Shown here: positions 46,573 through 58,686 of the stretch, one piece after another | Layout: every line of letters starts with the position of its first letter | Position numbering within the stretch: position 1 is the stretch's first letter | Source of the DNA: Euwallacea fornicatus | Taxonomy: Eukaryota; Arthropoda; Insecta; Coleoptera; Curculionidae | DNA: 64,000 nt | Reading direction: 5' to 3' | NCBI RefSeq assembly: GCF_040115645.1 | Contig: NC_089550.1 | Span: forward strand, 5,286,260-5,350,259 | Position numbers and translations under genes: made by a program | The notes under the pieces: model-generated | What the model was told of the DNA's origin: nothing | The model's input: the letters and a program-made list of their open reading frames with translations, nothing else | The model's database searches: none

Positions 46573-48889
46573 TAGGTCTTTGTATTATCAGTTCGGGTAA
46601 ACACAAAGAGTGTAATGTAAATAGTGTGTGAGAGTTGGTGCCCAGTAGCCAATTTAATAAAGAATTCTCGCCAGATTTCATATAGATTTACAGCTGCCTG
46701 CTCTTTGTCCGGCAGACGAAGCCTGGAGAATACCAAAATTGTGAGAAAATAACTTATGCTTTAATACTTAAATAAGAAATTTCAAAGTAACTACCGAATA
46801 TCCAAACCGGGAACTTATTGGTCTTAACTACAAAGTTGGCAAGTGTAAAACCGTAATCTGCTTCGCGAAATGCAATGGTATTATTATATGGTGTTAATCC
46901 AGACATTAGGATGGTGGCTTGGAATTTAATTATAGCATCAGTGTAAACAGTTTAATTTTTCCGCATAGTTAGTCGATATCGAATTCTGACTATTAATTGA
47001 ATTTAAGCATTTTTTTTACACCCAGGCGGCCATCAACATGATAAAAGCATATGGAAGGAACTGTTTCGTAACGTAACTAGATACGAAATGAGAGGATTTT
47101 CCGGTTTCCATTACAAAACCTGCCACTGTGTTTGTTCAAGTTAGAAAATAATTGTTTATTTTACAAGAGGAAAAAGTAGCAAATTTGCTCCCGGAGCAAC
47201 GATAGGCGCGTCTTCGACTTAGCTATAAAGTGAGCTAAGGAAGTAAATTTCCATTTCCGCCAAGTAAACAGCACACTTTTTCTTGATTGGTATTGACTAA
47301 ACCGTTTTTCTCCCATTGGCACAAAAAGTGAGCAAGTGACAAAGTATACAATGACCCAAATCGGGCCGAAAAGTGCCACTTACAGCCACATTAAAAGGTA
47401 AATGTTGTATTAAACTCTTGCTCTGTTGCTAGTCTTCAGCGCTGTAGGCGGGAGTGGAAATAAGCATGGAGCCTTTATTCAGTATCGCTGGTGACTCGTA
47501 TCAAAGGGGTTCCCCTAGTATTGGGGCTTCCCATCACATATCTCATTACTATTATTTTTACTACGCTCTTCATGAAAACTGACAACAAAGTTCGTACATG
47601 TAGCTGCAACATGCAGACCTCATCCTCTCGGACAATAGTTTCTGGCTACTATCTGGTTCACAGCCATCATATGGATAGTGGATTGTTCTAAAAGGGATTT
47701 AATTAAATTACAAACTGTTTGCAAAACAGTTGCCACTAACTACAAAGCGAATTGCGAATGCGAAGCTCATCACTGGAATAATTCCATGGATTACGAATTG
47801 CGAAATGTTGTCAAAGCCTTTATACTTCGATATTTTCCATATTCGATAAGTCGCAACATTATTTTTTAAAGTTTTATATTTTCCAATTAAAAAAGTAAAT
47901 AAGCTCATATGGAATATTGGCAGAAAACCTCGGTGAGAGGTGGTAGCGATCATACTGCGAGTAAAGGGCACTAAATTCGACTCTTTGAAAAATTAAAACA
48001 ACTAAATTACGAGATAAAGCCACTAAATTATGACTTTTTAGAAAGTTTTCCGGTATATTTTGTAACGTCCTTAATTAGCGAATCAGCAAATAAGCTCAAA
48101 TTACAAGACGGGCATTTATTTTGTGCGAGAGATACATACTCCGATTCTAGAACTTAAGATCAAAACGGGTTTTTGTACTTGTGAAAAATCTATAAACCAT
48201 AATGTGGCGAGTAGTTGCGACCTACAAACAGTGAGATCTACCAGTCTGAACTCAAAACGGCTTTTGCCTAGAGAGGCCCTTTAACCGTTATCGTTTCCTT
48301 AAGCTTGGCAAGCTTTCCTAGAGCTTTATTGCTGCCTTAAAGTTCAAACGTTTGAGCAAAAATTTTCAGTCTCCCATAAATATGAAGCGAAATTTTCTAT
48401 CCAAGTCGAAGTGATTTAAACAAAAACAAACAAAAAGAATTACTACGTATCAGAGAAAAAACCAATTAAAATCACATTGCTGGTTATATTAAGCGACTGC
48501 AGAACCTCATAAAGTTAATTAATGGTTTTTCAAAGATACTGACATGAAAACAAGTTGAAACTTCCTATCAATAAACTAAGAAGTTTCTAGATCTTGTTGA
48601 ACTTTTCTTACTTCGAGCTAGCTACACACAAAATTTAATCAAAAACTTTGAATTATACCCAAAAGAGCTTTTATTTATACTCTCTCTACAGAGGATGTCA
48701 GTTTGTTTTTGCGGTGAGATCTCAACAACGGGTGACTAAAGAGCTTCCAGGAAAAATATCAATCCATCGAGATATGAACAGGATGATCCCGATATTGCCC
48801 AGCTGTTACGCATATCCATATATATATTCCACCCACTACCACGCGTCATACTGGATAAGCACCTGCTACAAATTTGATCCAGACGTTCA
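46573..48889. other. No gene recognised
   Basis: AT-rich sequence with scattered small open frames (46449-46736, 47161-47379, 47491-47971) that show no domain or splice support. Confidence 0.45.
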
Positions 48890-49030
48890 TTGCCACCTTC
48901 CAAATTCAGGCAGAATTTGAAGTTAATTTGGAACGAATTGGTTCATAAATATGTTGAAAGGCTAATTCCGAATGTCAATGTGTACCTATTAAAATGGTTG
49001 CAAATAAATACTGACACAAACCAGACGCTT
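48890..49030 (+). pseudogene. Possible Tc1-type transposase C-terminal relic
   Basis: LPPSKFRQNLKLIWNELVHK followed by YVERLIP has the spacing of the Tc1 C-terminal segment ('...W..IP..Y...LI.SM..R'). The DDE blocks and terminal repeats are not recognisable, so this rests on one segment. Confidence 0.35.
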
Positions 49031-49258
49031 TTCTATAAAACAACGTGTCAGCACTGTTCTCTGAAAACCAATGCAAAGCATAAATATTTATCTGGCTTTG
49101 TAATACTCAGTAGGTATGTGTGCGAGAAATAACCCCAAACACATTTTTCAACTATACTATATTATCTATGATATTATCCATGTCTTATATAACGAATCCA
49201 TCTATGTTCGCCCAATAGACGAATTTAAACAAAATCTATTTTGGACATTTTATTTATA

Positions 49259-52200
49259 CAGGGTGTCCGTTTCAGGAGCTGAACCATGAGAATCCCGGTA
49301 ACCATGGAAAACACCAAGTCCCGATGTAAATAGGCGGTACTCGGAGTTCAGGAATTTTCAAAATATGAAAAATTCCGATGACTTTCGGAGCAATGTAAAA
49401 AAAATTCCTCAGCATATTTAACGAGGCAATTCAAAACGATTTGCGATTCGTCATTGCAATTTTGCCTCTACCTCAACGTGGCGACGTCGTATTTAAATTT
49501 CGACGTTTCGATATTTCACCATCAGGAACTTGTTTTTTTGCCCTTTCGGCGTCGGCTTGAATTATCGCAATTGTCGATTCAGCTCTTTTCTAATTATGCT
49601 GATGGATCACATGTTGATGTATAGTCTTGCGATTTCCTGAAACTATCCTGTTTTTGCAAAGAACACCTTGGAAATAACGAAATTGGAAACAAAAATTATG
49701 AGCTCACCCTTCCAAACACAGCTTTATTCGTTCCCCTTTTTGCTTTGGTGCACAAAGTTGTGATGATCTATTCTTCGCAGTTCATTATTACCGGTGGGTA
49801 CAGATTTATAAAGCGGCCTTTCGTAGTTCCCCATAAATGATATTCCAACGGGCAACGATCTGGTGAATCACCCGGCTAACATATTAAAATCTCGAGTATT
49901 ACTCATATTGGACAGAGAAGTACAGTGATGCAGCTCGTATGATCGAATCGCTAGCAGTATACTGAGGTAGCCATACGATGAAGGACTAGAAAAATTACGT
50001 CCATTTACAGCAACACAAGAAGATAAAAAGGCTTAAAATCCTTCTTTAATACGAAATTCAGTATGCATTTTCTATATACTTAACAGGTTTATTCTTTTAT
50101 ACGGTTGGATGGTAATTATATCATGCAACCTATTTCTTCTAAAACCTACTTAGTAACAGTCTGATAATTTGTTTCGTGCGGAGGTAGAGGTACGTTTAAT
50201 GTCTATAAAGCTCCCTATAAAAATTTTAGTAAATAATACGGAGTGAAACTCATTCCCATTATGATGATAATTTTCCTTTCATCTTTTTCTGGTAAGTGGG
50301 AAAACGACATATATAGGGTGTTCCCTAATGCGCTGACGCTACTCCTCCAACCCTTTACGAACAACCGTGAGTATTTCTAAATACAAGTTTCTTATCTCTT
50401 TAAAAATGTTATTATTCGCTCTACGATCCGTGACCCTGCAATTGCATCTACCAAGGGCTCACAACGGTGAAACTAAAAGATAAGGGATTCTATAATTAGA
50501 TTCACTTAGACAGACACAAAGCAACGGAAAAAGCTTTGTTTCCTTATTTTTCGCTAATGAGTTGCGGGTTGGCACTCGACTAGAAACAACATAGCGACAA
50601 CCGGCAAAAATGATTCCTCAGGTGGCTGAGTTTCGTAACTCGATGCCGATATTTGTTTCCATTAGACATAATTTCTCTTCTTTAATTTTTTGTATATTTT
50701 TCGTATGAAAAAAGCCTTCGGCTTAAGAAGTCCACAACTGGCTATGCAATATGACGTAGTAAAGCAACACGAATATTCGGTGGTCAGTGCTCGTCAATAA
50801 GCGCGAATGGCGAGCGGCGAGCGGCGAACGTAGTATGCCTGCTTCACTTGACTGTCTACACCTTTTTGATTCTTCCCTTACAAGTAATAGGCACTATACA
50901 GTTCCGGGTTTCTCATCACTCTTAATTTTCTAATTACGACACGCAAACTGTTTAGTCTGAGCTGTAATTTACTCTAACACAATAAACAGTTTCGTGCAAA
51001 TGGTCCGGCAATTCGCAGATGACAATAAAGTTTTAACGTGGGACTTGCTGCTTTTGTTTAAGTTACAATCCTCAATATTCGTCCGTAACGAGAGCTCTGG
51101 ACAATAGACATTTTTATACCGTCTTAAACAGGCCGTTTATGATATCTAAACTCATCTTACCTAGCACTGATAAGCATTAGACATTGCGTTTCGCAAGCCC
51201 TTTAAATTCCAACACTTAATTAAAATGGTGCGGTGCATTCGGCATTATATCTACATTGTTGTTGGCCGAAATAGGTTGTTAAAGGTATCGAAAGGGATAA
51301 TTTACAAAAATGTTGGTACTATACCTTAATCAACAAAATGACCGATCATGGTGGACGCGTATCGTCCTAGCGTTCATTCACTTATAGCCTTTTCTAATTT
51401 TTTTCTACAAAGTTTGTTCATTAACTATAAAAAAAAAGTTCACATTTTAAAGATCGCGTAGTTCGACGGAAACTTCCGAGAAAGCGCGAATACGTGCATG
51501 AACTTCCGACGTCCGACGCCAGAAACGCAACTGATCGACGCTCCCAGCTCAGCAATATTCATTCACCAGGCGGCACCATCGGCCAATCAGCACAAGAACT
51601 GATTGGCGCATTATTATCCTTCGCTAATCATAAGGTAACTGATCAGAATTTTCTTATATTTAGTCACAGTGTGTTCTTTTAACGCGATGCATAGGATTTT
51701 ACGTGTTAAGTTTTCAACGAGATGACTGTCGGAGACCTATTAGTTCAGCAATAAGTTTGAAACTTGGAACATCGAGAGTTGTGACTTTCGGGATTAAGGA
51801 AATAAACTGTTAATCTTTAAAATACATTTTGTTAATGGATAAATTAAATCTTTTGAGAAAACCCTAACTTATGTCTTGTTAATGTCAGTTAGAGTTTATC
51901 GGAGGCATTGAAAAACAGTTTGTTGTCATAGAAACGTGAATTTTTTATTATAAACTTTTATCCTATAGAAAAAAACAAGTGTTTTTCACTTAATACATTT
52001 GTTGCCAGATTATAATTTATTTAAAAAAAATCATTTCCACTATTCTTTATAGATTAGCCCATAAAATATAATCAAAGGATGTCAAATCAAGGAGCCAGAG
52101 GGCTACTCAGCGGGGCTGCCTCTTTTGTTCCACTAATCAACGGAGTCCTCTTCTAAAACCTCACAGGAAATATTTTTAAACCTTTGCAACCTTAAATAAA

Positions 52201-52933
52201 AATAAAATAAGATAAATTATCTGTGGCACATTTTTAATCTCAATGAAGTAAAATCTTCGAAGTATTTTTTTAGGTAGAATGCGTTGCTCTAATCTTGTGT
52301 CCTAATCTCAGGTCATACTGTACAATCGTATTGTTACTATTAAGGCTCTTCCAATTCTGCTTACCCAAAAACTGCTTTGATAATTAATTTTCCCTCGCAC
52401 TGCATAGGAATTGGCCATTAATGAAACAAAAAGAGCTATAATTAATTAAGAACCCTTTGCTTTTTGTTCTTCATTGTTATTACTCCACAAAACTTAGGGC
52501 CGACCTCCAAATGCATTAACTTTTTGATAGAAGCATGTCTTTAATTTGACTTTATATCAAAAAGTTAACGCCTTTAAAGCTTTATAGCACCAGGTGTTTC
52601 ACAAAAAAAGTTGAGCCCCTTTCGAGTCCCCCTCATAACAATGGTAAGTTAATGTACTTATTGATAATAGAATTAAGCGAAATAGAGTCAGATCCTCATT
52701 GTAACGCTCGTTCTGTGGACGAATTTGATATTTCGAAATCGTACAGGGTACGACGACAACCCCTATTTGTGTGTGATGAGCTAATCCCCCCTAAAAAACA
52801 AGGTAAAAAATATTACAACTTGTCTCAAAAACACAGTTTTCATAAAGCTCTCTATTGTATGCATTTATCGTTAACACACTTAAAAGTCATTCAAATTGTA
52901 TATTTCTCGCCTTGGTCCACGTGCTTTTGGCCT
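49259..52933. other. No gene firmly recognised; transposon ends and a GC-richer patch
   Basis: TACAGGGTGTCCGTTTC at 49259 and TATAGGGTGTTCCC near 50317 are element left ends without mates. Near 50800-50850 a GCGAGCGGCGAGCGGCGAAC patch is unusually CpG-rich. At 51494-51634 an open frame ends at a credible donor (CATAAG|GTAACTG) and might be a first coding exon, but I found no partner exon. Confidence 0.4.
49487..49535 (-). ncRNA. Hammerhead-ribozyme-like motif, degenerate
   Basis: On the minus strand CTGATGG (49525-49519, last core A replaced by G) is followed by GAAAC (49509-49505) and GTC (49504-49502). TTC just before the core can pair with GAA just after GTC as the start of stem I. Same architecture as the motif at 7635-7672. 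Confidence 0.32.
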
Positions 52934-54876
52934 TCAGTCGAATTCCGACCCAATCGTGATACTAATATCCCCTGGTTGCACAAAGGTTTGATGATACCAC
53001 TTATTTGTGTCCAATACAACTGAAATAAGTTTATGTGTCGTATAGCTGCAGACGAAATATAACGAAAAAAAGGAAATGATGATAATATGAAACCTGTAAA
53101 AGTTAAACCTGAATATTTGCTGAATTTTGATAAAATAGAAAATTATGAAACAAGTTAGGAAATGCATGGTTTTATTTACGAATACGATTTTGCGTACTCA
53201 GTTTAACTTGGAACGCATGTTAATGTGAACTTATTTATGTAAAATACTAAGAGGAATCACCGCCTGTAATTCAATTGATCAATTGCGAATCGCCTTGGAT
53301 ATTACCTTAGGATTTTAATATAAAAATAGCTATTCGCATTGCATCCTTTATCCCTTAAAATACCCTGAATTTCTTAACTGTTTCCATAGATCGCTATTAA
53401 TCATAATAGTAAGGAAAATACTAACTTATCTCACCGGGTTCTACCACAACTTCAAAAGGCTCACAGGAGTAGTGGCATTCAGGTGGTGGTGCCAGTTTCC
53501 ATAATTTCCTTCCGCTAAGTTGGGCCTGCCACGAGGGGTAATGAACATTATCAATCTAAAAATTTTAAGTACCATGATTAAATATAATTAACAAACAAAT
53601 TAGTTATTCCTGAAATAAAAAAGTCTTAGTAAGCCAAGGGTTCCACGTCTTTCATTCTAAATAAGGAATTGTTAACTTACTAACATGCATTTGAGCTCCA
53701 TAACCTGGGCTTCCCATAAATACCCAGCTAAGCGATATATGCTCAGTCAAATTCTTAAAGAAATACGGCTTTTCATAAAATTGTTTTAAGTATCTTCCAA
53801 CCGCATCGTTGCAATTATTCCACCCTATATACCAGGGAATTTCACCTTCCTTCATGAGGGCCCTTTCCGGGGTCATATTGAACACTTCGTGAAGCGATCT
53901 AAACTCTGTCTCATAAGGGAAAAACTGGCAATTTCTGTCTTTAGTTTCATTTATATCCACTGAGTCGAAAATTTGTTTGAAAAAGTTGAAGTTAAACTGT
54001 GATTTTGCTGCCCAATTCGATGCACCATCAGTAATAACAACCGGATGAGAATGTTTTATATACTTTTGGAGCATAACTCTGGGAGATACATTCATAATTT
54101 TATCAACTTCTGAAAATCCCTCGCAAAAATGGCAGTTTTCTGGTCTTCTGAACAGCCGAGATGCATCGTCTGGCAAGCTCACGAAACACTAAAAGATAAA
54201 ATTTATGAATTAGCATGTGCGGCGTGAAAAGCTGGAAAAGTGAGAAAATCCACAGAAGATCAATATTGATATATCAATAAAACTGGGATAACCCATAGTA
54301 ACAAAGGTCTAAACTTACAAGGTGTTTCTGGACAAAAGCGGGAGGCTGAAACCTGTATATGGGAAATAGTATGTCTCAGCGGACGGTCGTTCACTTTCTA
54401 TTTCCGTGTATCATAATTTCTTATTATTTTTCAGATAAAAAGATTAATGTGCATCATGTTAAGATCTTTAATTACAAGCTTCTAACTCTTCTTAAACTTT
54501 AAATATTCATTATTTGCCCAGCGTTTTCTCTAAGTAGAACTGAACGCCCCCATCTTGTGCATCAGCGACCTCCAATTATGATCACCGGTTATTCCCCGGC
54601 AAAAAAAGGTGAATGCTTTTCTAGCGTTACATGCTCGAAAGAAATTCTTATGCATTATTTATGCAGACTTACCTCTGAATCTAAATTATGCATCCAGTTG
54701 ACCAGCAAACTGAATATCAAGATGGTCAAGGAGACGGGTCCGCAACTGAACTTGTTACTTCTTCCGGTTCCCTTAATTTTACTTAAAATATCCAATCGAT
54801 GAAACTCGGAATATGAAATATCAAATTTCTCAATGTTAGACATTATTGCTACCACCCGTTCTGTTGCCACGTTCAT
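52934..54876 (-). CDS. JmjC-domain (cupin-fold) dioxygenase-like protein with N-terminal membrane anchor, four exons
   Basis: Coding exons are 54876-54673, 54188-53685, 53555-53426 and 53019-52934, with phases 0, 0 and 1, giving 307 residues. Donors are GTAAGT, GTTAGT and GTTAGT. Residues about 46-62 (GPVSLTILIFSLLVNWM) form one hydrophobic segment, suggesting a type II membrane protein. The JmjC part starts near 69 and includes HPVVITDGASNWAA. The iron site is H236-I-D238 (GAQMHIDNVHYPSW), created at the exon 2/3 junction, with H289 (NKWYHQTF) as the third ligand; GRKLWKLAPP lies between. Proteins of this fold are Fe(II)/2-oxoglutarate hydroxylases or demethylases; the substrate is unknown. 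The ATG at 54876 is the first in frame and lies just after a TCAGTTT initiator-like sequence. The exact family member is not identified. Confidence 0.85.
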
Positions 54877-56293
54877 TTTAAACTGAGTGAGTTTCACACA
54901 CTTTGCCAGACGTTCGAAACCTTCTCAATTTGAGACTTATCGGTGGTAGCAGATGATTGTGGCCGCTGTACTGAATAATCTATTTAACTTACTCATTCCA
55001 CATGGTTAACGTATTTAATGGCAAGCTGAGCCTTCCGAACGAACAGGGTGAAACTCATTTTATGCGCTGCAGCACCAATGAGAATTTCATTTATATAAGC
55101 GCGCTCGATATCCTTCCGAAAGTGCTATAATAATGGTTAAAATGGAAATACATCACGTTTTCTGGATATTGGACAATGCAAATTATTTTTAACGTGAAAA
55201 TTTGCTAAATTATTTTAGGATTGGAAAATCGATAAATGACGAGACATCAGTTTACAACGCAGTACTGCACAAGACAGTGCACAAAGGAGTGCCTCTGAGA
55301 CTACGAATTCAGCGTGGTTCGAACGAGGCTGTCCAAACCATAATTGTCTTAGTGCCCTTTCTGCGAAATCCCTTTTTTAGGCTCTAGGAGAAGGGTTATA
55401 CAAGCTCTTAAACTGTAGGGCCACAAACCAACATTTTTATTGGTTCTTTGAATCGGAAAAACGGTTAATCAATCACCACGTAGTGTGTTGTCCTTCTTTA
55501 ACACATGAGCATGAAACGATGCTAAACAGGTGCAGGACGAATTTGAAACAACTGTTATTTTTTGAAAAAGTAGATCGATAAATATACAGGGTCTGTGAAA
55601 CTAGCGTCGGAAATTTTACTATGTATTCGGGATCCCAAAATAGCGAGTCGTCTTTCATTTACAAGATGCGAAAGGTGAGTTCCTTGTTGGTTTTTGATTT
55701 AATAACTAAACCAGTCATTTGTTTCAGACTCTTCTGTACCACTTTACGAATTGACGGGTCTAATGGCTGGAAAAGCATTGAAATTTAAGATGAATAAATA
55801 AATAAAATAAGTATAACCGTAAAAATCCTGAATATCATTTTGCCTTTAACCTAGTTTGAACCCTAGCACATGCATTGCATCTAATCTGGTAAGGCGACCG
55901 GATTTGGCCAATGAGGCAAAACTGGATTTTTTCTGCAACAAATTGATATGGATCGATCTCGGTTTCATTGGACATTAATAATTCAGTCTGCCCAGCAATC
56001 GACAGTAATATAACGTTGCTGCGAAAGCTGCTTTTTAAAGACATTTATCTCCATAACTCTGAATGAAAACTTCTGTTTTATTCGTAACGTCCGGATTCCT
56101 TATTCAATTTCAAAGATGTATCAAGTTTTCGAGATACTGTACTTGCAAGTAAAAGTATATACGTTGTTTTCAATAAAATATGTTTTTGATACAACATTTT
56201 GAGCCATCCGTGAAAACTATATAATCGAATTTTTAACTGCTGAACAACAATTATAAGTATTATTCTAGATTAATGCGAATTTTTTTTTTTTAA
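54877..56293. other. Between the JmjC gene and the peptide gene: no gene recognised
   Basis: Small open frames (55202-55387, 55473-55658, 55835-56044) have no recognised domain. A TACAGGGTCTGTG left-end-like motif is at 55586. Confidence 0.4.
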
Positions 56294-56299
56294 TTTATT
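56294..56299 (-). terminator. Poly(A) signal of the small secreted-protein gene
   Basis: AATAAA on the minus strand, about 190 bases after the stop codon at 56486. Confidence 0.45.
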
Positions 56300-56485
56300 A
56301 TCGTATAATGTGTGATAACTTTCGATTTCACGAGACGCAATCACAAATGGCGGGTGCAAACTTCAATTAATATTTGTCAAATATACTATCTAAACAACAT
56401 ACATATTACAGCTTATAACAAAAAAAAACAATTAAGAACACATATAATTAAATAATTAATTAAACAAACTCAAGTTCCTCCAAAC

Positions 56486-57045
56486 TCAGACACGCGACCC
56501 TCTCTTTTTCATCACACTGTATTTCCTGTAGACAAATAGCGGCCTAAAAATGATAGCAGCTGCAGTATTCAGATCTTCGTTAATGTCTCTGTCCAGCCTC
56601 AAATCTGAAGAAGATTGCCAACCGATGCCCTTCAGTGCAAGAGCATCTTTTTCACCTTTAACAATATCTAATTCTGCATTTAGCAGGGGTACAGCATGAG
56701 ACAACACAGTAGACCAGGATAACATTATTAATGTCATAAAAGCTGCATATAATAACTAAAAAGAAATAGAAACGTGGAGAAAATAACAAGAAAATGCAAA
56801 ATGAGTAAATGTCAATAAGACGCTTTTATTTGTGATATGAGGGCAGAGATTTAAATGGGTGTTAGCCGATGGCTTTCTGGTCAATTTTCGTAATGTCACT
56901 GTTAATTATTTTTACGACAATAAAGATTTTTTGAAGGATTAAAATAAACGGTCAAATATTTTAGTATATACTTACATGATCCATTTTTCGTAAATTATTA
57001 CCAGAAATTTGCACGTTTTTATCGCTAACGCGTTGAGGAGACACT
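56486..57045 (-). CDS. Small secreted protein of 92 residues, possible peptide precursor, two exons
   Basis: Exon 1 (57045-56976) contributes a 5' UTR of about 60 bases and only Met-Asp-His (ATG at 56984, context AAAAATGG) before GTAAGT. Exon 2 (56755-56486) follows acceptor TTCTTTTTAG in phase 0. The first 24 residues are a clear signal peptide (hydrophobic core LLYAAFMTLIMLSW, likely cut after LSHA). The mature 68 residues contain no cysteine. They have an acidic middle (DLRLDRDINEDL), a hydrophobic-basic block IIFRPLFVYRKYSVM (71-85), then Lys-Lys-Arg and a four-residue end. The KKR is a potential prohormone-convertase site, and a minute first coding exon is common in neuropeptide genes. 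I do not recognise the family. It could be a peptide hormone precursor or another small secreted factor. It lies upstream of, and parallel to, the JmjC gene, 1.6 kb away. Confidence 0.65.
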
Positions 57046-57078
57046 GACCACCTTACGCCCATTTTCACAACATTTATA
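57042..57078 (-). promoter_or_regulatory. TATA box and initiator of the small secreted-protein gene
   Basis: On the minus strand TATAAA (57078-57073) is followed by the arthropod initiator TCAGTG (57047-57042). The initiator A at 57045 is 33 bases after the start of the TATA box, the standard distance. This predicts transcription starting at 57045. Confidence 0.6.
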
Positions 57079-57229
57079 ATGCCATGGATGAGTAAACAAA
57101 ATTTCTCGATAAATTGGTCACATTTATGAGCTTTTTGTTTAGCAAATTAGCGCCTTACGGATCACTTTAATTTAAATAATCCTCCTCTGTTTACTTATGT
57201 CGTCGGTAAGTTTCATTGTATTTGAGTCA

Positions 57230-57489
57230 TCGTTGAAGAAATTTGCTCCTCATTTGCCGAAGTTATCGAGCTTTAAAGTATAAAAAGTCACTAAATTAGC
57301 GTGTTTGAGAACATAAATTACTCATTATTTAGAAAACTAACCAAGATGCAATGATGCCTTATTAATCATCTTAAAGAGCTCGTCGAGGTGATTCTTTGAC
57401 TCATTTTTGAAAGCATTTGGAGCTCATTTACCGATGTAATTGAGGTTCAAAGCTTGAAAAGTTACATGAGATGTGTGTTTGAGCACATA
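57230..57489 (-). repeat. Diverged 176-bp satellite monomers, reverse orientation
   Basis: The sequence TTGCCGAAGTTATCGAGC, then CATCTTAAAGAGCTCGTCGA, and again an ATTGAGGTTCAAA-type stretch, match the reverse complement of the satellite at 60725-64000 with many changes. The second monomer is cut by foldback element B. Confidence 0.75.
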
Positions 57490-58686
57490 CAGGGTGTCCT
57501 CGAATTACGTGGCAAAAATAATACCGCAGATTGTTTGAGTGAAAATAAGTCGATTTAATTAAACTTCCCTCAGTCCAAAAGTTGATAATTATGGAGCTAC
57601 AGGGTGTTAAAGTTGAAAAAAAAAATTACATTTTCTTTAATATCTTTCGATTTCTTTGAGTTAATTTCACGAAATTTCATATTTGAGGGTGTTTTAGGAT
57701 ACGAAATTCAAATTTATTAACGATTTAGTTGTTTCTACTAGGGGGCGCCACAAGCGATCATTAGGACACATTTAAATCTCTGTAACTTTTTCGTGCAACG
57801 GTGTATATTATTTTGGTATTTAAAAACCTTTTTCCCTACCTTTTATACTTAGAAAAGGTATACTTTATTGACGTCGCTAGAAACAACGGTTTTGGAGAAA
57901 AATGCATCTAAGCCTGATGATGCATGCAAATTACCTTAAAATTATTTTCCGTTAAAAAAAATTAAGTTTTTCAAAAATAATTATTAGTAAAGGTATAACA
58001 ATAAGTTTTCAAAATCAGATATTATTTTGACTATTACAACGGCGAAGTCTATAAACTAACAGCATATCCACCATTTCAGAATAAGTGAATTTATTGGCCA
58101 TACTTATGGATATTTAAAGGAACAAGAAGCGAAACTGACAAGAAAAACTGAGGGCTAAATAAAAAAACTGACATTTGAGAAACAAATTCAAGTGTTAAAA
58201 TGTCAATTAAAAACATAGCCAACTGAGTTATTAAAAGCGCCAACGCAAATATGCAGCGCATTAGAATTATGCGTTTTTCTCCAAAACCGTTGCTTCTAGC
58301 GACTTCAATAAAGTATACCTTTTCTAAGTATAAAAGGTAGGGAAAAAGGTTTTTAAATACCAAAATAATATACACCGTGGCACGAAAAAGTTACAGAGAT
58401 TTAAATGTGTCCTAATGTTCGCTTGTGGCGCCCCCTAGAAGAAACAACTAAATCGTTAATAAATTTGAATTTCGTATCCTAAAACACCCTCAAATATGAA
58501 ATTTCGTGAAATTAACTCAAAGAAATCGAAAGATATTAAAGAAAATGTAATTTTTTTTTTCAACTTTAACACCCTGTAGCTCCATAATTATCAACTTTTG
58601 GACTGAGGGAAGTTTAGTTAAATCGACATATTTTCACTCAAACAATCTGCGGTATTATTTTGGCCACGTAATTCGAGGACACCCTG
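57490..58686. mobile_element. Foldback element B (1197 bp) inside a satellite monomer
   Basis: Arms 57490-57907 and 58269-58686 are inverted repeats closely matching those of element A (29250-30450). TA lies at 57488-57489 and 58687-58688. The loop is in the opposite orientation to copy A and starts a MANKFTYSEMVDML frame at 58101 on the minus strand. That frame diverges after NSQ, so the two copies have different internal deletions. Confidence 0.92.

Noticed and set aside
52652..53023. 123-codon plus-strand frame
   Set aside because: Its second half is antisense to the last JmjC exon, and the rest has repeat-like text; no independent support.
55300..55340. GTGGTTCGAACGAGGC resembling a tRNA T-loop
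   Set aside because: No A box, acceptor stem or anticodon arm could be found at the right distances.
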